Source of the DNA: Bidens hawaiensis
Lineage: Eukaryota; Streptophyta; Magnoliopsida; Asterales; Asteraceae
DNA length: 64,000 nucleotides
Assembly (NCBI GenBank): GCA_021521415.1
Contig: JAIQDT010003756.1
Coordinates: forward strand, 205,530-269,529
Reading direction: 5' to 3'
This document shows, piece after piece, positions 11,648 to 23,606 of this stretch (within the stretch, counting starts at the first letter, position 1; every line of letters begins with the position of its first letter). The notes beneath the pieces are model-generated. The model searched no databases. It saw only the letters and a program-made list of their open reading frames with translations, and was not told where the DNA came from. The translations under genes were made by a program, and so were the position numbers.

Positions 11648-13522
11648 CCTCACCACACACACTTCACTTTTCTTTTTTCCACAATCTTTCTCCCAAAATC
11701 CTCTCAACCTCTTCATAATCCATCCAAAACCTAAGTTTCTAAGCAAGAACACAAGGTAAAAACCGAGTTATAATCGTGTTTATCTTCTTTTCTTTGTTCA
11801 TTTACAAGGAAATGAGGTTTCAAATGAAAAATGGGTGAAAACCCGAGATGAAACCGATTCTTGGAGGATCAAGTGATGTATACAAGTTATACAAAGGATC
11901 TTGGTCCAAGAAAGTAGTTAAAAGAGTTAAAAACGAATTTTTACGGTCGAAATCTTTGTTTTGATGTTTTAATCGAAACCATGAAAGAAATGGCTTGATT
12001 GTGGGGATAACTTGCTTGGTGTGGTGTTGTTGTGCTTGTAAGTGTTGTATCTAGTGGCTAGCAAAGGCTAGAAACCAAGATCTTTGCGATCAAACGCTAG
12101 AAAACACAAGATAGTTCGGTTTTCGAGTGATTTAGTTATTTTGGACAGATTGTGATAGACCTAGAGTTGGGTCACGAAATTTCACAGAGATGATCTACAC
12201 ATGAAAATATGAGATCTGTGAATTTTTGGTAATTTTTGGATAAAGGATGAATATTTGGTGAATTTAATGCTCGGTTTTGGCCAAAAATGGTGAAAAATAG
12301 CTAAACACCATGAAAAATTCTGAAAAATTTAAGATAAGCTTTTTATAACATATAAAAGTCACACACAAAATTTCAGGTTCATTAGAGAAGTCTAAGTAGG
12401 CTTTTCGGTAAAACGAGTTCTAGGGATTTCTAGCTTGGTTTTGGTAAAAATGGCATGAAAAGTGAGTTTTTGGTTCTGGAAAAATTACAGGGAACTATGT
12501 GGGTGACAGGGGTCATCCCAGAAAAATTTGGGATTTTTCGAAGGTCGTTTGGTATTTTCGACATATTTGGTGTTTAAATGACGTTTAAAAATGGTTAAAT
12601 AAATCTTAGATATAAAAATTAATTCTGGAAAAATTTTATAAAATTCCTTACTGTCAAAATATGGTTTTTACAAAATCTCAAGGTCCAAGACTAAACGGAT
12701 ATTTATTTGTGCTAATTGGAACTTAAAAACAAACTTTTAAAGCTTAAAACGAGTAAACCGGCGAAGTCCGCCTAAGCGAACTGACTGGTGTTTAAAAACC
12801 TTAAAAATGGATGATTTTTATGAAACTAAGTTAATCAAGTAAAAATAAATCATCCGAAAATTATTCGGATGATTTGGGTAATTTTACCCGATTTAACCGT
12901 TTCCGGTGTATTAAAGACGGAAACGGGCCCCGCGGCCAAACGGGGTGTCTAACCGAGCTCTAATTTCACACTTTAACGAAAATATCAATAATAACTATTT
13001 TCGGGCCGTGCGTGGTCAAACTCATTTTTGTAAACATAAAGACAGATAACCGTGCTAGGCACGCAAAACGAGAAAACAAACTATCGGTAGCTTTGACTAA
13101 AGAACTTTAAGTGATATCATAATCTAAGTCCTGAGCAGTGTATCGGGGTTAACATGGTCCCCGGATCGTGTACGGTACTGGGTTAACAGTGTCCCCGGAC
13201 GTACCGGTTAACACGAATTTAAGTTATATTGATAGAAATTGTGTAGTAACGATTTGGGGATCGTATTACAGATCTGTACCAGTAGCTGTGCACCGTAGTA
13301 CATCTTGCTCATAAGAAGGTGAGTTTTCACGAGCCCCTTTTTACTGAACTGTTTTAAATATTTTCCCGGGGCGGAAAGCATGTTTCTATCAAAGTGTTTA
13401 AGTACATGCTAATCGCATGGAAACGAATGTATTTATATAATGTTTATTGTACGGAAATCGTACGGTAATGTATTAAGATGGTAATTAACTGAGGTGCTAA
13501 TATTGTAATGCCCGAAACAGTG

Positions 13523-13640
13523 TTCTGGGGTAACCGAGTTCCCAGAGGTTATTAAATGTGTTTCTGGGGTAACAGAGTTCCCAGAGGTTATTGGAAGTAT
13601 TCTGGGGTAACAGAGTTCCCGGAGGCTAATCGATATGATT
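13523..13640. repeat. three-copy ~39-bp tandem repeat in LTR1
   Basis: Units begin TCTGGGGTAAC and contain GAGTTCCCAGAGGTTATT, starting near 13523, 13563 and 13600. LTR2 has four units, so the copy number changed after the two LTRs separated. Confidence 0.9.
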
Positions 13641-14050
13641 TGGGGTTAATAGAGTTTTCACTTGTGAACTCAGTATAATTACATCACTTATTCATGATTT
13701 TTATAATGATTTGTCATGGTTCATTTAAATTAGTGAAACTCACCAACTATTCGTAGTTGACCCGTTTTCTTTACATGCTTTCTAGGTACGCTCAAACTGG
13801 AATGAGTAATATGTGTTCGATGCTGTGTGCTATTTTGTGGAAGTCTAGAGATCTATATTTTGCATTAAATATGTTAACGTACTATCGGTAACACTTATGT
13901 GATAACGCTTAGATGGTTATGAAACTCAGAACAATGTAATACGTTTAAATTAATGTAGTGGTGTTTTCTTTATAAACAATGCTGTTGATATCAGATGTGT
14001 CTGTTGCATCCCGTGTACGTTTCCGCTGCGGTTACGGGGTGTTACAGAAC

Positions 14051-14064
14051 TTGGTATCAGAGCC
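14051..14064 (+). other. primer-binding site of the plus-strand Gypsy
   Basis: TTGGTATCAGAGCC starts four bases after the LTR end and is complementary to initiator Met tRNA, as usual for this lineage. Confidence 0.9.
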
Positions 14065-14409
14065 ATTGGTTATAAAGAATTAGGATGTCTTTAAAAGATA
14101 CCTAAAATATAACCAGTAGCTCAAGTATTATACGATCTGAATATCAACTAATAATTTATTGTGACGAGATCGGGATGAACTTGGATGGACAAGTGGGTTA
14201 TTATGGTCCGGAACATAATAACAGAGTTGTCTGCACGAGGGAATTCAGGGAAAGTCACGGGGGACTTTAATAGGTAAAATTGGCAACATACGTGCGAATA
14301 TGTGATAATATTGTTATGTGGTCAAGTTGTATAAGTAAGTATATATTAATTTGATTATGATTTACACTATAGAAAGAACTATATGTTTGTTAACTTGTGT
14401 GTAGGTAAA

Positions 14410-15009
14410 ATGTCAAGAACCCCCAGTTTGTCGATTGAGGAGGACCCGGAGGAGGTCAGCTCCGGGGACTCCGGGAGCCCACTCGTAGCATCTAGCACAG
14501 AGCCTAGCGAGGCTAGCCTTAGGAGTTCCGGCCAGTCCTCCCCAGCTAGGATTGCCAGATCCCCGACCCCACCCGCACCACAGGCCGCCCCTGCACCCCC
14601 CGGATTCGGACCCCGCCTCACGGCGCGGATCAGCATCTCACATGTCCGACCTATCTCGCCCCCACCCAGACCTGCTACTCGCAGGGGCGAGTCCTCCAGC
14701 TCTCGGCCCGAGCCTGCGACTCCACCTGTGTGGGGTCTTCCGAGACAGGAACGGGACGCGGCGGCCTGGCTCCGAACGCTCATCGAACAGGTGAACGAGC
14801 ACTCCGCCGCCCTGACGGTGGGAGTCCAGAGGAGGATGTACTTGGGTGATTGCATACTGGACCATCAGTATGCGATTGCCCAGCTGAAGAGGGAGTGCTC
14901 ATACTCCCAATGGATGCTCGGCCGGATGGAGATGCGGGTCCGGGTTATGATGGCTATGTTGGTGGTGTTGGTGGCGATGTTGGTGGGGTTGGTTTACCAC
15001 CGTGTTTAG
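14410..15009 (+). CDS. extra ORF ahead of gag, Pro/Ser-rich with C-terminal membrane segment
   Basis: The reading frame opens at 14383, but the ATG at 14410 directly follows a splice-acceptor-like TTGTGTGTAG, and that start gives 199 residues. Residues 1-120 are rich in Pro, Ser, Arg and acidic residues with no fold I recognise. Residues about 120-175 look helical and charged. The last 20 or so are strongly hydrophobic (AMLVVLVAMLVGLVYHRV), like a tail anchor. GC content is clearly higher than around it. It lies between primer site and gag, in the place where some plant retroelements carry additional ORFs. Its function is unknown. The intact frame in an element whose pol is broken hints at recent activity of the family. 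Confidence 0.65.
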   Translation: MSRTPSLSIEEDPEEVSSGDSGSPLVASSTEPSEASLRSSGQSSPARIARSPTPPAPQAAPAPPGFGPRLTARISISHVRPISPPPRPATRRGESSSSRPEPATPPVWGLPRQERDAAAWLRTLIEQVNEHSAALTVGVQRRMYLGDCILDHQYAIAQLKRECSYSQWMLGRMEMRVRVMMAMLVVLVAMLVGLVYHRV

Positions 15010-15382
15010 TTGTGTTGGGTTGGGAATAGACAGGGACCATTTTTTTGATACTCTGTGTAAGCAGTTAGTGGTGATGCTAACATGGAGTGAATCTTGTTTA
15101 GTTATAATACAACCACTGGCCCTTATGGGGGGTCTCTTTTGGGGCATATAAGTATAGATACTTTTGGGTATCATTCAAGCACTGACCCATTGCGGGTTAT
15201 GTCGAGATGATGCCGACATAGGCCCTATGTAGGAAAACTTATCTAATGTAATAGTGACAGGAAAGTAATATGAACGGATGTTTGTGTAATATGTATTAAC
15301 GTTTATTAATGAATAGAATGTTTGTTGTGTTTCATGATTGGAACTTGTATTGATTATATATATTTTCTTGATGTTGTGTAGA

Positions 15383-18300
15383 ATGGCACCAAAACGTTCA
15401 GCCCAATTTTCGGAAGTGGACGTGAGTCGTTTGATTGCTCAACAGTTAGAGGCGGCGATACCGGATATAGTATCGCGCATCGCCGCCAGTATTAACAATT
15501 CGACTAATCCAACCCCTCCGAGCAATCAAACGACCACCAATAATGACGGGGAACGAAATACTGATCCTCCGCAGAATGATAACACGATTCCGAGTAATGA
15601 CGCACCGCCTAGGGTGGTCGTTACAGACAGTAATGGCCCTATACCTACGGTAGAGACGAACCGTACTGAACCGATTCGTGCATCCAGGGGATGTTCGATC
15701 AAGGACTTTATGTTGTGCAAACCTTTAGAGTTTAGCGGGTCTGAAGGACCAAATGGATTAGTTAAATGGATCGAGAAAATAGAATCTGTGGTAAATATCA
15801 GCAACTGCCCCGAGGATTGTATTGTTAAGTATGCTGCCTGTACATTCACGGACCATGCCTTGACATGGTGGAACACGACAGTGCAGACCCGGGGCCAGGC
15901 GGCGACAAACCGCATGACCTGGACGGAGCTCAAGGCTCTTGTACTGGAACATTTCTGCCCGAAAAACGAATTGCAGAAATTAGAAAATGAATTGTGGAAC
16001 CTGGAGATGCAGGGGGCGGACCATTTGGGTTATACGAACCGGTTTAATGAGTTGTCGCGATTGGTACCATGGTTGGTCACCCCAGAGTCGAAGAGGGTGG
16101 AGCGTTATATTTGGGGACTAACTCCAGTAGTAAGGAGTATAGTCAATTCTGGGGGACACCAGACGTATGAGGGTGCGGTGACGCAAGCTGGTATCGTCAC
16201 GTATGATTTCGTAAGAAGCGGGTCACTGAAGGTGGCAGGAGAGTCCGCTGGGGGGAAGCGGAGTTCACATGACCATAGGACCCAGGAAAAGCAGCAAGGT
16301 AAACGTGCTAGACCCACTGTCCAGAACTACGCCATGACTAGTTCGGGCGGGAGGCAAGAACCGCAGAAGGGAACGTTTCCTAAGTGTGGGAAATGTGGTT
16401 ACCACCATGGTGGCGCGTGCAGAGAGGTGGTGTGCCACCGGTGTGGCAGGATTGGACACTACGCACCAAATTGTAAGACAAATCTGAACAACCTGAACCG
16501 GCAACCGCAACCTATCCGTGCGCAGCCATTTAAGACTCAACCAGCCCGACAGCAGAACCCGCAAGGAAACCAAATGGTGACCACCAGCCGTGCTTGCTAT
16601 GAATGCGGCAGCACGGATCACTTCAAAAGACACTGTCCGAAACTGAACCAGGGAGGAAATGGGCGGCAACCCGCGGGTCAGGCATCGTCGTCCAATCCGG
16701 CGCGAGGCCGAGCATTCGTGTTGGGGGCGAACGAGGCACGCCAGGACCCCAGCGTAGTGACAGGTACATTCCTCGTCTCTGATCATTACGCTTCTGTATT
16801 ATTTGATACATGCGCCGATAGAAGTTTTGTCTCCGTTAGATTCCTTTCGATAGCAAACCTTCCTATTGGTGAAACCATAGAACCTTACACCGTAGAAGTC
16901 GCTAACGGTAAAACCATGATAGTTAATCAGATAGTTCGAAATTGCCCTTTTATTCTGAACGAACAATCCTTTCTGATTGACTTGTTACCGGTAGAATTGG
17001 GTAGTTTTGACGTGATAGTGGGAATGGATTGGTTAGCACGTAACAGGGTAGAAATCAATTGTGAAAAGAAAATCGTCAAGATCCGGGTGTCGGATGACGA
17101 GGAGGTATTAGTGCAAGGAGAAAAATCCGGCACCATGATACCTTTTATATCCCACCTCAAGGTGTTAAAATACATACGCCAGGGATGCGTGGCGTATCTA
17201 GCGAGCTTGACGGCCACGGATCCTGAGGAAAAACGGGTGGATGATATCCCCGTGGTACGCAAATTTCCACAAGTTTTCCCAGAGGAACTTCCTGGATTAC
17301 CGCCAACCCGACAGGTCGAATTCAGAATCGATCTGTTACCTCAAGCGGGCCCTGTTGCTAAGGCACCTTACCGACTTGCACCATCTGAGATGCAAGAATT
17401 ATCCAACCAGTTGCAAGAATTGTTGGATAAAGGATTTATTCGTCCTAGTTATTCCACGTGGGGTGCACCGGTACTATTCGTGAAAAAGAAGGATGGGAGC
17501 CTTAGAATGTGCATTGATTACAGGGAGTTGAACAAGTTGACAATCAAAAATAGGTATCCTCTCCCCCGAATCGATGATCTGTTCGACCAGCTACAAGGTG
17601 CGAGCTACTTCTTAAAAATAGATCTTAGATCGGGATACCATCAGGTTAGAATCCAGGAGGAGGATATCCCAAAAACCGCATTCCGGACTCGCTACGGCCA
17701 TTACGAGTTCTTAGTTATGCCCTTCGGGCTAACAAATGCGCCAGCAGTATTCATGGATCTCATGAATCGAGTCTGTAAACCCTACCTCGATAAATTCGTC
17801 ATCGTGTTTATTGACGATATTTTGATTTACTCGAAGAGTAAAGAAGAGCACGAGCAACACTTGAGATTAATTTTAGAGCTTCTAAATCAGGAGAAGTTGT
17901 TTGCAAAATTCTCCAAGTGTAACTTCTGGTTACAAGAAGTGCAATTCCTTGGACACGTTATAAACCATCAAGGAATACACGTTGATCCAAGTAAGGTTGA
18001 AGCAGTTAAGAGTTGGCAAGCGCCTAAATCGCCAAAGGAAATCCGCCAATTCTTAGGCTTAGCTGGATATTATCGTCGATTTATAGAGAACTTTTCCAGC
18101 ATTGCCCAACCTTTAACCCTTCTGACCCAAAAGGATCGAAAGTATGAATGGGGTGAAGAGCAGGAAACGGCGTTTCAAACGCTAAAACAAAGATTGTGCC
18201 AAGCGCCAATCTTAAGTCTCCCCGACGGAAACGATGGTTTTGTCGCATATTGTGACGCATCCCGGAAAGGGTTAGGATGCATGTTGATGCAAAATAATAA

Positions 18301-20020
18301 AGTCATAGCCTATGCTTCCCGACAGTTAAAAGTACACGAGAAAAATTACACTACTCATGACTTAGAACTGGGAGCAGTTATCTTCGCACTTAAAATCTGG
18401 AGACATTATCTCTACGGTACAAAGTGCACCATCTTCACCGATCATAAAAGTTTGCAACACATATTCGATCAGAAAGAACTGAATATGAGACAACGAAGAT
18501 GGGTCGAATTATTAAGCGACTATGACTGTGACATCCGTTATCACCCCGGCAAGGCTAACGTCGTAGCCGATGCCTTGAGTAGGAAGGATCGGGTTAAGCC
18601 ATTGCGAGTGCGAGCGCTGGGGATGATAGTCCAGTCGAACCTTACGGATTTGATTCGAGTCGCTCAACGCGAGGCGTTGAAAGAGGAACAATTGGAAAAA
18701 GAGGGACTTTACGGTAACGAGAAGAATTTCGAACAGCGCGTGGACGAAATTCTCTATTTCAAAAATCGGATTTGGATCCCGACCCTTCATGACCTTCGTG
18801 AATTAATCATGGACGAAGCGCATAAATCGAAATATTCCATACATCCGGGATCGGATAAGATGTACCAGCATGTGAAGGAGTTCTACTGGTGGCCGGGTAT
18901 GAAAAAGGAAATAACCACATACGTCGGCAAGTGTACGACGTGTGCGAGGGTTAAGGCGGAGCACCAGAAACCTTCGGGAATGTTACAACAACCGGAAATT
19001 ACGGAATGGAAGTGGGAGCAGATCACGATGGATTTTGTGACACATCTCCCCAAGACGTCCCGTGGACTTGATGCAATTTGGGTAATCGTGGATCTATTAA
19101 CCAAATCGGCACATTTTATTCCGATTAGAAATAATTATAACACTGAGAGACTTGCGCAGATTTATATAAATGAAATTGTGTCTCGTCATGGTATACCCAT
19201 CTCAATCATCTCCGATAGGGATAGCCATTTCACCTCCAAGCTTTGGCAAGCTGTGCAAGAAGCGCTGGGAACGCGTATTAATTTAAGCACAGCCTACCAC
19301 CCTCAGACCGACGGTCAGTCTGAGAGGACCATCCAAACACTGGAGGATTTGCTTCGTGCATGCGTACTGGATTTTAAAGGAAATTGGGATCAACATCTCC
19401 CACTCGTTGAATTTTCCTATAATAATAGTTACCATAGCAGTATAAAGGCAGCGCCTTACGAAGCATTGTATGGACGGAAATGCCGATCGCCACTCTGCTG
19501 GACTGAAGTGGGCGACACACAGGTTATTAGATCAGATCTGGTCCAGGAAACGACCAGCAAAATCCTTGAAATTAAGAACAATCTGAAGGCCGCGCGGGAT
19601 CGGCAGAAGAGTTATGCCGATACCCGTAGAAAACCGTTATCATTTGAGAAAGGAGATAAAGTGTATTTGAAAGTATCACCTTGGAAATGAGTAGTCAGAT
19701 TTGGAAAGACGAGGAAGTTAGCCCCTAGATACAATGGACCATTCGACATTATTGCAAAAATCGGTCTTGTAGCATACCGATTAGAACTGCCTGATGAACT
19801 GAGTGCAGTTCACAACGTGTTCCACGTGTCGAACTTGAAAAGGTGTCTGTCGGATGAGACATCGGTGTTACCTTTAGAGGGTGTTCAAATAAATGATAAG
19901 CTCAACATTGTAGAGGAGCCCATAGAAATAGTAGACGGAAAAATCAAGCAACTTAGACACAATAAAATCTCGTTGGTCAAAGTTAGATGGAATTCGCAAC
20001 GAGGCCCAGAATATACATAA
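15383..20020 (+). pseudogene. Gypsy gag-pol polyprotein with one internal stop and a protease substitution
   Basis: The frame opens upstream at 15338, but MAPKRSAQ at 15383 is the likely start, since it follows a TTGTGTAG acceptor-like site. Numbering from there: gag about 90-330; CCHC knuckles at 351-364 and 405-418; aspartic protease with D475-T476-C477 where the family has D-S/T-G; RT with F-I-D-D at 809-812; RNase H about 970-1090; integrase HHCC zinc region about 1145-1190 and D1217, D1278, E1314; then a chromodomain-like C terminus (KISLVKVRWNSQRGPEY). A TGA at 19688-19690 stops translation after 1435 residues, and the same frame then stays open to 20017. A further small indel follows near 20017. 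The enzyme core is otherwise complete. Confidence 0.9.
19688..19690 (+). other. premature TGA in gag-pol
   Basis: This single in-frame TGA falls between the integrase core and the C-terminal domain. The downstream frame (19691-20020) is the same frame and keeps family sequence (LAPRYNGPFDII, HVSNLKRCL), so one substitution explains the break. Confidence 0.9.
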
Positions 20021-20082
20021 AGGACGAATTTCGGAAGAAATATCCCCACCTATTTCCTCAAAAGGAAGTAGTTGACGCGTAA

Positions 20083-20114
20083 AATTTAAATACTAAAAAA
20101 TCCAAGATGTCACA
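20083..20114 (-). repeat. 32-bp orphan tip of the minus-strand Gypsy LTR
   Basis: Identical to the right-hand 32 bases of the LTR at 9166-10595 apart from one base (GATGTCACA against GATGTTACA). It is joined directly to the end of the plus-strand Gypsy interior on the left and to the copia-3 fragment on the right, so it marks the breakpoint of a recombination. Confidence 0.85.
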
Positions 20115-20526
20115 ATTATCACCTAGTTGACATGTTTATAGAGCATTTCTACAACGACCATTTGCAAGTATATCGTTATCATTCTATATAATTCATGTAT
20201 TCTTGTTAAATGTAACATTCGATTTATTATCACATAATTAGCCTACACTTAGCAAATCAAAGTTTAAAAAATGTCAACATACTCAACATTAGTAAACATT
20301 AAACTATCAAGAGAGAGATTGCATTTACCAATGATCTTACCTTTTGTATCTCAACTAAATGCAACATAACCACCATAATAATGTTTGTTTTCCTTGAATA
20401 TATCCTTATTTCAGTCATGTACCTTGTGCATCCACTCTATATAATCCACTCTTGTTCTACAAGCTCACTTTTTAAGAATACCTCATTATCTCTAATTGCA
20501 TTTGTACATGTTTCATTGTTGACTAT
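20115..20526 (-). pseudogene. copia-3 protease/pre-integrase fragment, flank copy A'
   Basis: 412 bp, the same length as 10596-11007, with only about two substitutions that I can see. It ends with the same ACTAT (20522-20526) before a Gypsy LTR. It cannot be part of the Gypsy interior, since it carries Copia sequence and sits where the polypurine tract should be. Confidence 0.85.
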
Positions 20527-23500
20527 TGTAACGATTCCGGCAAATTCAGGTATACCCTAGCCGGAATATACTATTTACGTGTTATTTAATATTGAATATA
20601 TGAATTATAATGTGATTATACGAGTATATAAGATTCTCAGTACGAATTATACTCAAAGGTACAACTAGTCGTATCGGAATTACGATTAACCGATGAACGG
20701 TTATTGAAACCCGAACGAATCGGGGATTACGTCATAGATGAAATATATGATGTTTAGTAAGGTTTACGGAGTATTAAGGCTTCGGGATGAGTGAATTATA
20801 GCACAGAAAAAGGATTTCGATTTATTAGTACGTCGGTACGTTAAACGAAACCTTTAACATCAAACCAAGCAAGAGACGATCGACCAAGCCGAAAAAGACG
20901 CACAATTACCGACAATATGATGTGTTGAGTCAATAAACGTCATGGTTTAAGTTTTTAAAGTTTTTAAATCAGTTTTATATAAATTTCATTTTTAAGCCGA
21001 AAAACGACCGTTTTGGCCTCGTTTTGAGCGGAATTAAACGTTTAACCGGAAAACGAACTGAACCAGATTATCCACAACATTATCCAGATTGCGTAATCTG
21101 AATGTGTGGCCATGGTTGGAGTTGTGGGCCCCCTCCCCACCTTACTATGGACCGATCGGTCCATAGCCTCACCACACACACTTCACTTTTCTTTTTTCCA
21201 CAATCTTTCTCCCAAAATCCTCTCAACCTCTTCATCATCCATCCAAAACCTAAGTTTCTAAGCAAGAACACAAGGTAAAAACCGAGTTATAATCGTGTTT
21301 ATCTTCTTTTCTTTGTTCATTTACAAGGAAATGAGGTTTCAAATGAAAAATGGGTGAAAACCCGAGATGAAACCGATTCTTGGAGGATCAAGTGATGTAT
21401 ACAAGTTATACAAAGGATCTTGGTCCAAGAAAGTAGTTAAAAGAGTCAAAAACGAATTTTTACGGTCGAAATCTTTGTTTTGATGTTTTAATCGAAACCA
21501 TGAAAGAAATGGCTTGATTGTGGGGATAACTTGCTTGGTGTGGTGTTGTTGTGCTTGTAAGTGTTGTATCTAGTGGCTAGCAAAGGCTAGAAACCAAGAT
21601 CTTTGCGATCAAACGCTAGAAAACACAAGATAGTTCGGTTTTCGTGTGATTTAGTTATTTTGGACAGATTGTGATAGACCTAGAGTTGGGTCACGAAATT
21701 TCACAGAGATGATCTACACAAGAAAATATGAGATCTGTGAATTTTGGGTAATTTTTGGATAAAGGATGAATATTTGGTGAATTTAATGCTCGGTTTTGGC
21801 CAAAAATGGTGAAAAATAGCTAAACATCATGAAAAATTCTGGAAAATTTAAGATAAGCTTTTTATAACATATAAAAGTCACACACAAAATTTCAGGTTCA
21901 TTAGAGAAGTCTAAGTAGGCTTTTCGGTAAAACAAGTTCTAGGGATTTCTAGCTCGGTTTTGGTAAAAATGGCATGAAAAGTGAGTTTTTAGTTCTGGAA
22001 AAATTACAGGGAACTATGTGGGTGACAGGGGTCATCCCAGAAAAATTTGGGATTTTTCGAAGGTCGTTTGGTATTTTCGACATATTTGGTGTTTAAATGA
22101 CGTTTAAAAATGGTTAAATAAATCTTAGATATAAAAATTAATTCTGGAATAATTTTATAAAATTCCTTACTGTCAAAATATGGTTTTTACAAAATCTCAA
22201 GGTCCAAGACTACACGGATATTTATTTGTGCTAATTGGAACTTAAAAACAAACTTTTAAAACTTAAAACGAGTAAACCGGCGAAGTCCGCCTAAGCGAAC
22301 TGACTGGTGTTTAAAAACCTTAAAAATGGATGATTTTTATGAAACTAAGTTAATCAAGTAAAAATAAATCATCCGAAAATTATTCGGATGATTTGGGTAA
22401 TTTTACCCGATTTAACCGTTTTTGGTGTATTAAAGACGGAAACGGGCCCCGCGGCCAAACGGGGTGTCTAACCGAGCTCTAATTTCACCACTTTAATGAA
22501 AATATCAATAATAACTATTTTCGGGCCGTGCGTGGTCAAACTCATTTTTGTAAACATAAAGACAGATAACCGTGCTAGGCACGCAAAACGAGGAAAACAA
22601 ACTATCGGTAGTTTTGACTAAAGAACTCTAAGTGATATCACAATCTAAGTCCTGAGCAGTGTATCGGGGTTAACATGGTCCCCGGATCGTGTACGGTACT
22701 GGGTTAACAGTGTCCCCGGACGTACCGGTTAACACGAATTTAAGTTATATTGATAGAAATTGTGTAGTAACGATTTGGGGATCGTATTACAGATCTGTAC
22801 CAGTAGCTGTGCACCGTAGTACATCTTGCTCATAAGAAGGTGAGTTTTCACGAGCCCCTTTTTACTGAACTGTTTTAAATATTTTCCCGGGGCGGAAAGC
22901 ATGTTTCTATCAAAGTGTTTAAGTACATGCTAATCGCATGGAAACGAATGTATTTATATAATGTTTATTGTACGGAAATCGTACGGTAATGTATTAAGAT
23001 GGTAATTAACTGAGTTGCTAATATTGTAATGCCCGAAACAGTGTTCTGGGGTAACCGAGTTCCCAGAGGTTATTAAATGTGTTTCTGGGGTAACAGAGTT
23101 CCCAGAGGTTATTAAATGTGTTCCTGGGGTAACAGAGTTCTCAGAGGTTATTGGAAGTATTCTGGGGTAACAGAGTTCCCGGAGGCTAATCGATATGATT
23201 TGGGGTTAATAGAGTTTTCACTTGTGAACTCAGTATAATTACATCACTTATTCATGATTTTTATAATGATTTGTCATGGTTCATTTAAATTAGTGAAACT
23301 CACCAACTATTCGTAGTTGACCCGTTTTCTTTACATGCTTTCTAGGTACGCTCAAACTGGAATGAGTAATATGTGTTCGATGCTGTGTGCTATTTTGTGG
23401 AAGTCTAGAGATCTATATTTTGCATTAAATATGTTAATGTACTATCGGTAACACTTATGTGATAACGCTTAGATGGTTATGAAAATCAGAACAATGTAAT

Positions 23501-23606
23501 ACGTTTAAATTAATGTAGTGGTGTTTTCTTTATAAACAATGCTGTTGATATCAGATGTGTCTGTTGCATCCCGTGTACGTTTCCGCTGCGGTTACGGGGT
23601 GTTACA
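20527..23606 (+). mobile_element. solo LTR (LTR2) of the plus-strand Gypsy family, TSD ACTAT
   Basis: 3080 bp, TGTAACGATTCCGG to GGGGTGTTACA, flanked by ACTAT at 20522-20526 and at 23607-23611. It has no primer site or polypurine tract next to it, so it is formally a solo LTR in copia-3. It carries four units of the ~39-bp repeat (23044-23190) against three in LTR1. The 22-bp palindrome is at 21145-21166. Confidence 0.88.

Larger units (their letters stand above)
11008..14046 (+). repeat. LTR1 (5' LTR) of the plus-strand Gypsy
   Basis: 3039 bp, from TGTAACGATTCCGG to GGGGTGTTACA, with ACTAT on the left and the primer site on the right. It contains a 22-bp palindrome (11626-11647), a CT-rich stretch followed by a consensus-like 5' splice site (GT at 11756), and a three-copy GGGGTAACAGAGTTCCC repeat (13523-13640). 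It differs from LTR2 by scattered substitutions, small indels and one repeat unit, roughly 1 percent by eye. Confidence 0.92.
11008..20082 (+). mobile_element. Tekay-like Ty3/gypsy element: 5' LTR plus interior, no 3' LTR of its own
   Basis: Plus-strand order is LTR (11008-14046), primer site, extra ORF, gag-pol, and a break at 20082 just after the end of pol, where a polypurine tract and 3' LTR would be expected. Sequence then jumps to a copy of the left flank followed by a solo LTR. RT and integrase sequences ([16 protein letters not shown], a chromodomain-like C terminus) place it with Tekay/Del chromoviruses. The polyprotein has a protease substitution and a nonsense codon, so this copy is not autonomous. 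Confidence 0.88.

Noticed and set aside
11522..11752. 76-codon minus ORF in LTR1, also in LTR2 (21080-21271)
   Set aside because: It lies in the LTR promoter and leader region, opposite to transcription, and is conserved only because LTRs are copies. The LTR2 form differs in length.
10589..14046. LTR1 starting at TGTTACAATTATC (10589) rather than 11008
   Set aside because: The shared block includes that sequence, but ACTAT duplications at 11003, 20522 and 23607 and the TGTAAC/GTTACA ends fix the LTR start at 11008 and 20527.
14379..14855. 158-codon minus ORF opposite the extra Gypsy ORF
   Set aside because: It is antisense to the GC-rich ORF at 14410-15009, which has the start context, position and membrane segment. 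GC-rich sequence has few stops in all frames.
16265..16786. 173-codon minus ORF inside gag-pol
   Set aside because: It is a shadow of the gag zinc-knuckle region on the opposite strand, with no domain.
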